From a virus, in IMG/VR virus record IMGVR_UViG_3300027974_000055, positions 1 through 44,549 of that record: a DNA stretch of 44,549 nucleotides; one strand, given 5' to 3'. The position numbers were made by a program, and so were the translations under genes. How positions within the stretch are numbered: the stretch's first letter is position 1; each line of letters begins with the position of its first letter. Of the stretch, positions 1-8,358 are shown piece by piece. The notes under the pieces are model-generated. The model did not search any database, was not told the DNA's origin, and saw nothing but the letters and a program-made list of their open reading frames with translations.

Positions 1-39
1 TCTGATGAAAAAGATACAACCCCACGGTAGTTAGGCAAG

Positions 40-124
40 ACTATATTTGTTTAATTATTTCCCGTCGTATAGAAGACTGGGCTCGAGGTACAGGATGACC
101 GCCTCTGTAATGCCCTAATATAGT
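40..124. ncRNA. candidate structured RNA (nested stems)
   Basis: Bases 40-46 pair perfectly with 118-124 (7 bp). Inside them 79-82 pairs with 112-115 (GGGC/GCCC), and inside those 85-88 pairs with 102-105 (GAGG/CCTC). The element is more GC-rich than its surroundings. No known RNA family was recognised, strand and function are unknown, and short stems like these can arise by chance. Confidence 0.2.
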
Positions 125-156
125 ATCGGACTAAGCAACTCGCATAATGTCTTTCG

Positions 157-176
157 TTCTCCCGGCAACGGGAGAA
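157..176. other. hairpin with GNRA-type loop
   Basis: This is a perfect 8-bp stem, 157-164 with 169-176, around a GCAA loop at 165-168 when read on the plus strand. No T tract follows on either strand, so it does not look like a simple intrinsic terminator. It could be an mRNA 3'-end stabiliser or part of the structured region to its left. Confidence 0.35.
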
Positions 177-220
177 GTACGTCCACACAATCTGCATAAT
201 ATTAAAAAGCTTCGCTGAAG

Positions 221-270
221 AAAAATGTTTTAAGACGTGAGTCTTAAAACAGAGTGAGCTTGCTCACTCT
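221..270 (-). terminator. tandem intrinsic terminators after the gp26/gp51 unit
   Basis: Two perfect hairpins follow the leftward stop codon at 277-279. The first has a 9-bp stem (251-259 with 262-270) and, on the minus strand, is followed by GTTTT. The second has a 10-bp stem (227-236 with 241-250) with a TCAC loop on the minus strand and is followed by ATTTTT. The order stem then T run fits rho-independent termination of leftward transcription. The two stems abut directly, so they may act as a backup pair. Confidence 0.6.
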
Positions 271-276
271 CAAATA

Positions 277-510
277 TTAAATTAATGGCATACCAGTTTT
301 ATTAGTTGTTTCAATATTGTCTTTGATAATCTTATACATTATCTTTCTATCTTCATAACTATAAAGGTATAGTAGGTCATTGGCTGTGACTCCTCCTCTC
401 ATATACCATGCTATTTTATATAAATCTTCTTTGAACTCTAAAGCTTCAAGATCTAATTTATTAATATATTGTTCAATATCAGAGTTTGAGGCGTAAAGGA
501 GTCTTAGCCG
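277..510 (-). CDS. 51: gp51-like baseplate protein part, reached by -1 frameshift from gp26
   Basis: On the minus strand the frame -1 to gp26 stays open for 77 codons, from the CGG at 510-508 to a TAA at 279-277. It reads as a plausible small protein with a motif AWYMRGGVTANDLL followed by a YSYEDRK segment and the ending KTGMPLI. I recall this pattern from small proteins placed after gp26 in marine T4-like phages, sometimes named gp51, a baseplate hub assembly factor in T4. The frame has no ATG, GTG or TTG between the upstream in-frame TAA and the conserved part. The first ATG lies inside the conserved motif. Independent translation is therefore hard to explain, while a -1 slip at 510-516 would fuse it to gp26 as a product of about 348 residues. 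The gp51 name is tentative. The coding nature of the frame is better supported. Confidence 0.6.
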   Translation of the reverse strand, partial: RLRLLYASNSDIEQYINKLDLEALEFKEDLYKIAWYMRGGVTANDLLYLYSYEDRKIMYKIIKDNIETTNKTGMPLI

Positions 511-1322
511 AAAAAACTTGATTGATCCAAACTCAGTTGGATTTTATTGTCAGCACCACATTCATCGCATACTACTGGTGTTTCTGGAATTTCCCATAGG
601 TTTTTATTTTCTTCTATTTTCTTTTTGATAGTGCCAAACACGGTCTTTTCAACATTCTTCAACCATTCTTCAATGTATTGTTTTTCTGTGACCACTATGT
701 CGTCTACTATGACATTTTCCACAGCCATTAAAAATAATTCTATTTGAAGTTCACTGAGTCTTATGTAAATTTCATTAATTTTAGCTTTTTTATCTTCCTC
801 ACTTAGATCTGTTGTTTGATTTAAAGTTTTTTGAAGTTTAAAATTTTCCATGCTAAAATAACTCATTTCACTGTATTTTAATGGACGAATAATAATTTCT
901 AAATTATCTTGGATGGTGATTTTATTACTGAATTTTAAATTGCTAAAATAATCAATAATTGAGTTTAATGGTATGTCGTAATCATTTTCAGTGCCGCATT
1001 TATTGCAAGTTTTAGTCACTGTCACATTATTTCCAAATGTGGCAATCTTAATTCCAGCCAGTATAGTATCAATATCGATGACTGGGATGTTTTTAGCATC
1101 TTTAATATAAGGACAACAGCTTTCTATAATTCTAATTGTGGACTCACCGTTAAACAATGCGTCTGGAGTTTTGACTAGTATTTCGTCAATGCCTGTCATG
1201 GCCAATATGGGGAAGTGTGTATGATCTCCCACCAGGGCTCCAGGTTCATAGTAAACTCCTTTACTGGGCAAGCTAATATAAATTTTAGGTTGTCTAAAGA
1301 ATTTTTGTAGGGGATTGTTCAT
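504..1322 (-). CDS. 26: T4 gp26-like baseplate hub protein
   Basis: This 272-residue protein matches what I know of the T4 gp26-type baseplate family in marine T4-like phages. These have an N-terminal LPSKGVYY segment (residues 18-25), a LAMTGIDEILVKTPDALFNG-type stretch (residues 40-59) and a central IDIDTILAGIKIATFG-type region (residues 82-97). Two CxxC pairs (C106/C109 and C252/C255) look like a four-cysteine zinc site and are extra to the short T4 protein (about 208 residues). T4 gp26 takes part in baseplate hub assembly in the cytoplasm of the infected cell. The gene runs leftward, divergent from the rest of the window. Its start at 1322 sits 18 bases after the start site predicted from a perfect TATAAATA late promoter. 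The stop at 504-506 is preceded by a frameshift heptamer leading into a gp51-like frame. Confidence 0.75.
   Translation of the reverse strand: MNNPLQKFFRQPKIYISLPSKGVYYEPGALVGDHTHFPILAMTGIDEILVKTPDALFNGESTIRIIESCCPYIKDAKNIPVIDIDTILAGIKIATFGNNVTVTKTCNKCGTENDYDIPLNSIIDYFSNLKFSNKITIQDNLEIIIRPLKYSEMSYFSMENFKLQKTLNQTTDLSEEDKKAKINEIYIRLSELQIELFLMAVENVIVDDIVVTEKQYIEEWLKNVEKTVFGTIKKKIEENKNLWEIPETPVVCDECGADNKIQLSLDQSSFFG
510..516 (-). promoter_or_regulatory. -1 ribosomal frameshift slippery heptamer
   Basis: In the gp26 frame the codons run AGT TTT TTC GGC TAA, giving T_TTT_TTC, an X_XXY_YYZ heptamer of the kind used for programmed -1 frameshifting. It lies one codon before the gp26 stop. After slipping, the ribosome would read TTT TTT CGG and continue for 77 codons. 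No strong stem immediately downstream was obvious by eye, so any stimulatory structure remains to be found. Confidence 0.55.
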
Positions 1323-1345
1323 AGTGTATTTCCAATTATTATGCG

Positions 1346-1353
1346 TATTTATA
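1346..1353 (-). promoter_or_regulatory. T4-type late promoter for gp26
   Basis: The minus strand reads TATAAATA, the exact T4 late -10 consensus recognised by the phage gp55 sigma-like factor. With the usual five-base gap, transcription would start near 1340. That gives an 18-base leader before the gp26 ATG at 1322. Confidence 0.65.
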
Positions 1354-1398
1354 CTAGCATAAAATGGGGTGGATTAAAAATTTACCATAATTTGGTAA

Positions 1399-1405
1399 CT
1401 AAATA
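1399..1405 (+). promoter_or_regulatory. late-promoter-like motif CTAAATA
   Basis: CTAAATA is one base off the ATAAATA core and lies exactly five bases before the ATG at 1411. In T4 the transcript starts after a five-base gap, so the mRNA would begin at the start codon. No Shine-Dalgarno sequence is present upstream. The same geometry recurs at 8346 and 13846. Confidence 0.4.
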
Positions 1406-1410
1406 AACTT

Positions 1411-2400
1411 ATGAAAGTCATAGAAATTATCAGCGAAATGCCAACTTTTAGTCAAAAAAATCCAGTGATCACTGGAAACATGAGCATTGAGCAAAAGATT
1501 TTTGGTAAAATTCCAGGCGGATCAATCTTATTAAGGTTTTTTCAATTTATTGGTGTTGTTTATTTTGTTACTGATTTTGTCAAACAAAAAGAAAAGCTCA
1601 ATAATGATTTTAATCAATTTAAAAAAGCCAATGGAGCTGTGCCTAAAACTAATCAATTCAGTGGCAGTACATCAATTCAAGATGCACAAACTCAATATTA
1701 TGACCAAATGGAACAACTTGTGGGCAAAGTTGCAGCATCAATTGTACTGGCATGGTCTAGAGGCGGGTTTCAAAAAATACTTGGTGGTATACAAATTTTA
1801 CTTAGATTTATCCCAGTTGTTGGGTGGATACCATCAGTTATTGTGGGCATACTTAAATATGTTCTTACCTTATCTCCAGCACTGACATTAATTTGGTTTG
1901 AAAAAAGCAACGATTTTTTAACACAGTTTATTAAAAAAATATTGTACAGTATAATTGGATGGCCAGTAACTGAAGGCTGGAATTCAATTATATCCATTGG
2001 TGCTAGTGTGTTAAAAGCTGCTGGCGTTGAAAAAATAATGGGCAAACCAGTGGATAAACTTGAAAATGATCTAACAATTCCCACTGATCCTGAAGGTCTT
2101 CACGGAATTCTTCACGGTGTTAGTACTGGTCTTGGCGGTTCCAATAATAAAGGACCTAGAATAGGCGACATTGTTGCCACTGACAAAGATGGGTTTTTAA
2201 CATTAGAACCTCAATTTTATTATGTACCTCAAGTTAAAAATGACATAGCATTGTCAATCAAAGATGGAAAGGGCAATCCATTAGATAAAATCCCTAAAAG
2301 ACCTAATGCCATATATCCTCAATGGTTGCCTAATCAAGAGACGTTTACTTTGCCTAATGGGTTTGTGGATCAATGGGAAAAATTTAAAGGTAAAAAATAA
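1411..2400 (+). CDS. membrane-associated phage protein of unknown function
   Basis: I do not recognise this 329-residue protein. It has strongly hydrophobic stretches at about residues 38-55, 125-164 and 170-201, rich in glycine, aromatic and branched residues, and would be expected to insert into or lie on a membrane. The N-terminus (MKVIEIISEMP) is amphipathic. The C-terminal third is soluble-looking, ending in a Pro/Trp-containing segment. It is the first gene of the rightward unit, and its TAA shares a base with the ATG of the tape-measure-like gene (TAATG), so the two are probably co-translated. A role in the tail or in DNA passage through the membrane, or as a late membrane protein, is possible. 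None of these is shown by the sequence. Confidence 0.6.
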   Translation: MKVIEIISEMPTFSQKNPVITGNMSIEQKIFGKIPGGSILLRFFQFIGVVYFVTDFVKQKEKLNNDFNQFKKANGAVPKTNQFSGSTSIQDAQTQYYDQMEQLVGKVAASIVLAWSRGGFQKILGGIQILLRFIPVVGWIPSVIVGILKYVLTLSPALTLIWFEKSNDFLTQFIKKILYSIIGWPVTEGWNSIISIGASVLKAAGVEKIMGKPVDKLENDLTIPTDPEGLHGILHGVSTGLGGSNNKGPRIGDIVATDKDGFLTLEPQFYYVPQVKNDIALSIKDGKGNPLDKIPKRPNAIYPQWLPNQETFTLPNGFVDQWEKFKGKK

Positions 2401-5400
2401 TGGCTGATCCTTCAGGAACCCCTATTACTTTATCAGATGAAAGTGTAGAAAAACTGGCAAAAGCCATGAAAGGCAGTGGTGGCGGTGGTCGTGGTGGCGG
2501 AGGTGATACCAAATCGTCTAATGAAGCACTGGGTTCTTTTACAAGTGCTTTAAAGAGCATGGATGGCCCAACAAAGGGCGCTTCTTCAGCATTTTTAAAA
2601 GTTGCTGAAGATATTAATGCTGGGTTACCAGCATGGCAAAATCTTAGTAAAACTGGTATAAGTTTTGGCAACAGTATTGTAGACATGCAGACCGCCGCAA
2701 AAGGTGCAAGACTAGGTCTGAATGAATTTAATGATATTCTTGATCAAAACAAGGCTAGTCTATCAGGATTTGGTGGCAGCCTTGACAAGGGTGCTAAGGA
2801 ATTTGCTGCTGCCAGTAAAAAAATGTTTGATGAGAGCACCACGGCAACTGATAGTCTACGTAATTTAGGGTATACCAATAAGGATCTAAATGAATTACTA
2901 GCAATGCAGATGGGTTCTATTGGTGCCAGTATGGCATCGGGTAAAGAAAGAGACGAGTTAGCCATCAAAGCCACAACTGACATGGCCAGAGAAATGGATC
3001 TCATGGCCAAACTAACTGGCAAGAGTCGTGAAGAGCAGATGGATGCTCAAAAGAAATTGGCAGCTGATCAGGCTTATCAAGCTAAGTTGCGTTTAGCAAC
3101 TCAAAACATGAGTGATAAGGAAGCTGCTGAGTATAAATTGAAGATGGATCAGCAGTATGCTGCTGCCAATGCTCGAGGTCAAGGTCAGTTATTTAAAGAG
3201 ACTTTTTTATATGGTACTGCGGTAACTAAAGAAGCAATAGGACAAGTAGTTGCTGGTGGTAAGTCTGCCATAGCCACATCTGAACAGGCCAAATTGGCAG
3301 CCGATGGAAATTTTGAGGACGCTAAGAAAAAATCCAAAGAGTCTCAGGTAGAAGCGGACAAATTAAGAAATAACGCTGCTCAAAATCAAATGATAGTGCA
3401 ATCTGGATTAACCGAGATTGGCGGCTCGTTTTCAAAATTTGCCGCTGCCAATCAAACTCACGCAGAGGGCGTTGAAAAAACTCGAAAGGAGATGGAGCAA
3501 AAATTAGGTAGAAAAGTAGATACTGACGAGGCTGCGGAAGAGTATGAGAAGACAGTTGCAGCACAGCAAAACGCCACTGATGAATCAACCAAAGCAACTG
3601 TAAATTTTAATCAAAGAATGAAGGATGTTGAATCAGCAGTAATGAGTGGACTTGTTCAGCCTCTGAATAAAGAGTTAAGTCCTTCATTAAAAAGATTGAA
3701 TGAAGATGTTCTTGGTGCAAGCGGGGTATTTAAAACGTTTACCAAGAAGGGGGAAGAAGCCACCAAATCAGGTATGCAAAAGGCCAAGACTGGCGAAGGT
3801 ACTCCTACCGCTGCAGAAATGGTAGGATTTATAACTGGGAAAGCAGCTGGAGCGGTAAACTCATTTGTTGCTCCAAAGCCTGGAACTAGAGATGGCGGTA
3901 CATTGGAAAAAACTGGTAGCCCAATAGAACCTATGGATGCACTAGTTAAAATTCACAAAGATGAAACTGTGTTGGATCCTGACTCCACTAAGAAATTAGC
4001 CAAACAATTATCTGATAGTTCCAAAGCAAAATTTGATATCAAAGGCATGACTGGCGAACTTGGTGCTGCTAGTGGTGCTGGTACTGTTAAGATGCCTGGT
4101 ATTGACATCAATAAAATACTCACAGATATTAAGACCACAGTCAGTAAGGTAGAAGTATCTAACTGGCCAAAAGAACTTACAGAATTAAAAAAACTTACAG
4201 CAGTACAAACACAACCTGCACCTGCTGCCAAAGCAGCTGAACCTAAAAAAGAAGAACCTAAAAAAGAAGAACCTAAAAAAGAAGAACCTAAAAAAGAACA
4301 GCCTAAAATAGAGCCTAAAAAAGTAGAGTCTAAAAAAGCTGATGATGATGAGGCAGCAATAGCCCGTGAAGATCTTGCCTCATTGGAAGCAGCAAGAGCT
4401 AAAAATCAAAAAGAATCTAAAGTAGAGCCAACCTCTCCCAACAGTTCTCAGTCTTATTCTTTTAATGGAAAGGAAGTTAGCAAGGAAGACTTTGACAAGA
4501 AAATGGCAGCTAATCCACAGTTAGCCAAACTGATGGAGATGACCCAAGCTAATCTAGCCAAAGCCAAAGGTGGCGAAGGTGGTGCGGGCAGAGCTGGTGG
4601 CGGCGATCGAATGACAGAAGCAGAAGCCGCAATGGAACGTATGAAAGCTTTTCAAGCACAAATTAGTAAAGATTTAGAAGAGGGAGCAGCAAAGGAGTTA
4701 GATACTAAAAAGTCTATTTTAGAAACTACACAAAAAAATCTTGATGAAGAATGGAATTTTAAGAAAAAGGCTGCTGACGATTTAACCAGTGATCAAAAAT
4801 CAATGCTTAAAGAAATGTCAGGATTGACATTAGAAGAAGCCAATGCACGATTAACGGCTAATAAAGATAAAAATCGTGCAGCTATGGAGGAGATAGCTGA
4901 TGTTAACGCTAGAACAGATGCTATAAAATATCAAGCTCTTACTGCTAATCGTGCCTTGACAGAAAAGGAACAAGCAGAAATTGAGGCTATTGAAAAACCT
5001 CTTAAAGAAAAACAAGAACGTGAACGTGAAGCAAATGCAAAAAGTAATGACGAATATAAAGCATTACAAGTACTAGTTGCAGAAAAATCAAAAGACATTT
5101 CTAAAGACATGAAGGATGCCTTGCCAGTTCAAAGTATGCAAGATCTAACAAAAAAATCAGAAGACCTAGCAAAACGCCGAGAAGGCATTGAGGATAGACT
5201 GGCAGCTAACCAAGCTAGAGTAGCTGCATTACGAGAAATAGCTGGTGAAAGAGATTTAACAAATGAAGAACAACGTCAATTAAAAACATTTCAGAATGGT
5301 GTAATAAGAGCTGAAAATAATCTTAAACGTAATTTAGAAGAGCAAGCCAAACTAGATGAGGCCTTAGGTAAAGTTAAAAAAGAATCAAATGAAAATGAGC

Positions 5401-6614
5401 TTAAGAGCGCCGAGCAGCAAGCACGGGATAAAATGGAGTTGGACGCCATTAATAATGATGAGGAACTTGAAGCAGCACAAGCGGATGTTGCCGCACAGGC
5501 TAAATTCAGTTACGTTGACAAAGATAAAATTGGTGAGGATATTGACAGTGTAGTACCAAGTAAATCAGAGGCTGATCTTGCAGCAGAAAAGGCAGCTCGA
5601 GACAAAATGGAGTTGGACGCCATTAATAATGAGGAGGAACTTGAAGCAGCACAAATTGATACAGCAGCACAGGCTAAATTCACTCATGTTGACAAAGATA
5701 AAATTGGTGAGGATATTGACAGTGTAGTACCAAGTAAGGGTGCCACTGATGCAGAAATGAAAGCCGCCGAAGCACAGGATAACATAGACAAGGCCATAGA
5801 AAGACAAAAAGAAGCACAACAAAAATTAAATGATTTGTTAATGGGGGCCAGTGAAGAAGACATAGGCGAACAGTATGAATATTATGCTCGGCAATTAGAT
5901 GAGGCCAATCAGAATTTGGCAGAAGTAGTTGATGAGTCAATGGGAGATTTGGCTCGTGGAATAAAAAATTCAGGTGATGATTTTGCTGATAGTACAGAAG
6001 ATGTCATGGATGATATAAAAAGTCTCATACCTGGCCCTACTGATGAGGAAATGCAAGCCATTGCTGACCAAGATGCACAAAATAAAGAACTAGAGAATCA
6101 ACAAGCAGAACAAGCAAATCTAGACAAAATAAATGAGGCCAATGGCGGGGACATTTTGGCCAATATGGACACTGGACCCAAGTACAGTGAACAAGCTGCT
6201 GCTGAACCTGCTGATACATTGGACAGATCTAAAATATCATTTGGCAGTGTGACTAAAATTGGACCAAATGGCATGCCAATTTTAGCTCCGCCTAAAAAAG
6301 ATGAGAAAGCTTTACCTAAAGTAGAAAATCCAGATGATGCTAGAGAAAATGCCAAATTTAACAGACAAGCTGAAGAGTCTAAAAAAGCAGCAGAAGCTAA
6401 AACAAAAGCAGAAGCAGATAAAAAAGACAAATCAGGTGAGAAGAGCGAAACAAAAAGCCTAGACGACGTGGTAAAAACCTTAGAAAAATTAAATACTGCT
6501 ATGGAAAAACTAATTGCAGTAAATAATTCAAATGGTTCATTGCTGAGAGATCAAATTAAAGCTACTAAGGGAGTTGCATCGGCAGCTAGCGGAAACGTAA
6601 TAGGAGCACATTGA
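2400..6614 (+). CDS. large coiled-coil virion protein, tape-measure-like
   Basis: This 1404-residue protein is dominated by Ala/Glu/Lys/Gln-rich helical and coiled-coil sequence, with a Gly-rich linker near residues 25-36. The region of residues 110-240 has the character of tail tape-measure proteins (GFGGSLDKGAKEFAAA, then a MAREMDLMAKLTGKS-type helix). A segment near residue 518 (VKIHKDETVLDP) resembles loops often seen in the C-terminal half of phage tape measures. A low-complexity PKKEE repeat follows at about residues 613-645. A 58-residue segment is duplicated in tandem around residues 1010-1125. A tape measure sets tail length and is ejected with the DNA. T4 uses gp29 (590 residues) for this, so a protein of this size would imply a much longer tail or extra domains. 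It could instead be an internal head protein. It overlaps the portal gene by TGATG. Confidence 0.5.
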   Translation: MADPSGTPITLSDESVEKLAKAMKGSGGGGRGGGGDTKSSNEALGSFTSALKSMDGPTKGASSAFLKVAEDINAGLPAWQNLSKTGISFGNSIVDMQTAAKGARLGLNEFNDILDQNKASLSGFGGSLDKGAKEFAAASKKMFDESTTATDSLRNLGYTNKDLNELLAMQMGSIGASMASGKERDELAIKATTDMAREMDLMAKLTGKSREEQMDAQKKLAADQAYQAKLRLATQNMSDKEAAEYKLKMDQQYAAANARGQGQLFKETFLYGTAVTKEAIGQVVAGGKSAIATSEQAKLAADGNFEDAKKKSKESQVEADKLRNNAAQNQMIVQSGLTEIGGSFSKFAAANQTHAEGVEKTRKEMEQKLGRKVDTDEAAEEYEKTVAAQQNATDESTKATVNFNQRMKDVESAVMSGLVQPLNKELSPSLKRLNEDVLGASGVFKTFTKKGEEATKSGMQKAKTGEGTPTAAEMVGFITGKAAGAVNSFVAPKPGTRDGGTLEKTGSPIEPMDALVKIHKDETVLDPDSTKKLAKQLSDSSKAKFDIKGMTGELGAASGAGTVKMPGIDINKILTDIKTTVSKVEVSNWPKELTELKKLTAVQTQPAPAAKAAEPKKEEPKKEEPKKEEPKKEQPKIEPKKVESKKADDDEAAIAREDLASLEAARAKNQKESKVEPTSPNSSQSYSFNGKEVSKEDFDKKMAANPQLAKLMEMTQANLAKAKGGEGGAGRAGGGDRMTEAEAAMERMKAFQAQISKDLEEGAAKELDTKKSILETTQKNLDEEWNFKKKAADDLTSDQKSMLKEMSGLTLEEANARLTANKDKNRAAMEEIADVNARTDAIKYQALTANRALTEKEQAEIEAIEKPLKEKQEREREANAKSNDEYKALQVLVAEKSKDISKDMKDALPVQSMQDLTKKSEDLAKRREGIEDRLAANQARVAALREIAGERDLTNEEQRQLKTFQNGVIRAENNLKRNLEEQAKLDEALGKVKKESNENELKSAEQQARDKMELDAINNDEELEAAQADVAAQAKFSYVDKDKIGEDIDSVVPSKSEADLAAEKAARDKMELDAINNEEELEAAQIDTAAQAKFTHVDKDKIGEDIDSVVPSKGATDAEMKAAEAQDNIDKAIERQKEAQQKLNDLLMGASEEDIGEQYEYYARQLDEANQNLAEVVDESMGDLARGIKNSGDDFADSTEDVMDDIKSLIPGPTDEEMQAIADQDAQNKELENQQAEQANLDKINEANGGDILANMDTGPKYSEQAAAEPADTLDRSKISFGSVTKIGPNGMPILAPPKKDEKALPKVENPDDARENAKFNRQAEESKKAAEAKTKAEADKKDKSGEKSETKSLDDVVKTLEKLNTAMEKLIAVNNSNGSLLRDQIKATKGVASAASGNVIGAH
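4239..4335 (+). repeat. 15-bp tandem repeat encoding a Glu-Pro-Lys-Lys-Glu linker
   Basis: About four near-identical 15-base units encode Glu-Pro-Lys-Lys-Glu within the tape-measure-like protein, trailing into degenerate copies. Such charged Pro/Lys/Glu linkers are usually extended and flexible, separating the N-terminal third from the long coiled coil. The repeat is likely to vary in copy number. Confidence 0.8.
5427..5774 (+). repeat. 174-bp tandem duplication in the tape-measure-like gene
   Basis: Two direct copies start at 5427 and 5601, each 174 bases (58 codons). Long stretches are almost identical at DNA level, including the codons for KMELDAINN, AAQAKF and DKDKIGEDIDSVVPSK. The reading frame is kept. 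Near identity points to a recent duplication. Confidence 0.85.
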
Positions 6615-8347
6615 TGAGTTGGCGTAGATATTTTACCCCAGCACCCAGTACCAATAATCTTTCTGGTACTAGCAGTCCCATGGGCAACGGTAACAAAGCA
6701 GGTCCTGCTCGTAGCAATTACAGTAGCTACTTGCCAGACATTTATGTAGGCAGTCCCAATAGAATAGAACGTTACATGCAGTATGATACTATGGACATGG
6801 ATCCAGAAGTTAATGCTGCACTAGATATTCTAGCAGAATTTTGCACACAGAAAAATAAAGAAAACAACACAACCTTTCATCTCAGTTTTAAAGATAAAGC
6901 TACTAATTCAGAGATACGAGTACTAAGAGAATATGTACAACAATGGTTTAAAGTACAACAATTTGACACAAGGTTTTTTCGCATAGTTCGTAATACTTTC
7001 AAGTATGGCGATGCGTTTTTTATTAGAGATCCAGAAACACAAAAATGGTTTTATGTAGATCCTAGTAAATTAGTCAAAGTCATTGTGAATGAGAGTGAAG
7101 GCAAAAAGCCTGAGCAGTACGTAGTGCGTGACCTAGCACCTAATTTTCAAAATCTAGTAGCCACACAGATTCAAACCAGTCCTCAGCAAACTAATAATAG
7201 AGGTAGTAATTATATTGCAGGTGGTGGACTAACTAGAGGGTCAACTGGTGCGTACCCAACACAGTATGGAGATAGATTTCATATTGGTGAAAATGAAATG
7301 TCTATTGATGCTGCCCATGTGGTACATTTAAGTTTGAGTGAAGGTTTAGATAACAACTATCCATTTGGAAATAGTTTATTAGAACAAGTGTTCAAAGTAT
7401 ATAAACAAAAAGAACTATTAGAAGATGCCATCTTAATCTATCGTATACAACGTGCGCCAGAGCGTAGAATATTTTATATTGATGTGGGTAATATGCCTAG
7501 CCATATGGCCATGGCCTTTGTGGAACGTGTTAAAAATGAAATACATCAGCGTCGTATTCCCAGTCAAAGTGGCGGTGGTATGAATGTTATTGACAGTGCT
7601 TATAATCCATTAAGTATCAGTGAAGATTATTTCTTCCCACAGACTGAAGGCGGCAGAGGCAGCAAAGTTGAAACATTAGCAGGTGGTACAAACTTAGGCG
7701 AGATTGACGATCTCAAATACTTTACCAACAAGTTATTTAGAGCATTAAGAATACCATCCAGTTATTTGCCTACAGGAGCAGATGATAGTCAAGCACAGTA
7801 TAATGATGGTAGAGTGGGTACTGCTTATATTCAAGAATTACGTTTTAATAACTATTGCATACGTTTGCAGACCTTATTAACTGGTGTGTTTGATCAGGAA
7901 TTCAAACGTTATTTGCACAGTAAAGGTATCAATATTGATACTAGTTTATTTGAGATACGTTTTCAACCACCTCAGAACTTTGCTGCTTATCGACAATCTG
8001 AAGTTGATGGACAGAGAATTAACACATTTAATACCATACAGGCTATTCCTTATATCAGTAAGAGGTTTGCCTTGAAGAGATTCTTAGGACTCAGTGAAGA
8101 AGAGATGGCAGAAAACGAAAACTTATGGAAGCAGGAAAAGGGCATGAGTAACATTACTGGTACAGATGCCAGTGGTGAATTGCGCAGTGCAGGTGTCAGT
8201 GCTGCTGGCATCGACAGTGATTTGGAATTAAACAGTGATACTAGCGCCCCAGAGGATATGGCTCAAGCTGCTGGCGGTATGCCTCCAGGAGTTGACACTG
8301 GCATGGGTATGACAGCAGGTGCAGGCGGAGCACCCCCTCCAGTTTAA
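6614..8347 (+). CDS. 20: portal vertex protein gp20
   Basis: This is the T4 gp20-type portal (577 residues; T4 gp20 has 524), the dodecameric ring at one capsid vertex through which DNA is packaged and to which the tail binds. Recognisable features are YLPDIYVGSPNRIERY near the N-terminus, the DMDPEVNAALDILAEF helix, KYGDAFFIRDP, a conserved LFRALRIPSSYLP segment and QELRFNNYCIRLQ. The C-terminal 70 residues are Gly/Ala/Met/Pro-rich and likely disordered. An in-frame TTG lies one codon upstream (6611), but the ATG at 6614 is preferred. It overlaps the previous stop as TGATG and has AGGAG at 6602-6606. It begins the head module, as in T4. Confidence 0.95.
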   Translation: MSWRRYFTPAPSTNNLSGTSSPMGNGNKAGPARSNYSSYLPDIYVGSPNRIERYMQYDTMDMDPEVNAALDILAEFCTQKNKENNTTFHLSFKDKATNSEIRVLREYVQQWFKVQQFDTRFFRIVRNTFKYGDAFFIRDPETQKWFYVDPSKLVKVIVNESEGKKPEQYVVRDLAPNFQNLVATQIQTSPQQTNNRGSNYIAGGGLTRGSTGAYPTQYGDRFHIGENEMSIDAAHVVHLSLSEGLDNNYPFGNSLLEQVFKVYKQKELLEDAILIYRIQRAPERRIFYIDVGNMPSHMAMAFVERVKNEIHQRRIPSQSGGGMNVIDSAYNPLSISEDYFFPQTEGGRGSKVETLAGGTNLGEIDDLKYFTNKLFRALRIPSSYLPTGADDSQAQYNDGRVGTAYIQELRFNNYCIRLQTLLTGVFDQEFKRYLHSKGINIDTSLFEIRFQPPQNFAAYRQSEVDGQRINTFNTIQAIPYISKRFALKRFLGLSEEEMAENENLWKQEKGMSNITGTDASGELRSAGVSAAGIDSDLELNSDTSAPEDMAQAAGGMPPGVDTGMGMTAGAGGAPPPV

Positions 8348-8353
8348 TAAATA
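8346..8353 (+). promoter_or_regulatory. late promoter motif AATAAATA
   Basis: The motif overlaps the gp20 stop codon (TAATAAATA) and ends five bases before the ATG at 8359. T4 late spacing would put +1 on that ATG. No Shine-Dalgarno sequence can be seen for the downstream gene. Confidence 0.5.
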
Positions 8354-8358
8354 GATAT

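Larger units (their letters stand above)
1..276. other. non-coding, hairpin-rich intergenic region
   Basis: I see no gene in this stretch. One forward frame is open from base 1 to a TAG at 28-30 and could be the last nine codons of a gene entering from the left, but nine codons cannot be assigned. The rest carries several perfect inverted repeats. A nested set of stems lies at 40-46/118-124, 79-82/112-115 and 85-88/102-105. An 8-bp stem with a GCAA loop lies at 157-176, and two strong hairpins lie at 227-250 and 251-270. I looked for a tRNA T-arm signature and found none. The right half plausibly terminates the leftward gp26 transcript. The left half could be a small structured RNA or an untranslated region. 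Confidence 0.6.

Noticed and set aside
1-276. tRNA or tmRNA gene
   Set aside because: No T-arm consensus, no cloverleaf and no CCA-adjacent acceptor stem on either strand.
277-510. Gp51-like frame as an independent gene with an unusual start
   Set aside because: No ATG, GTG or TTG and no ribosome site before the conserved part. The slippery heptamer gives a better explanation, although a rare ATT or ATC start cannot be excluded.
6611-6613. TTG start for gp20
   Set aside because: The ATG one codon later overlaps the previous stop (TGATG) and has good spacing to AGGAG.
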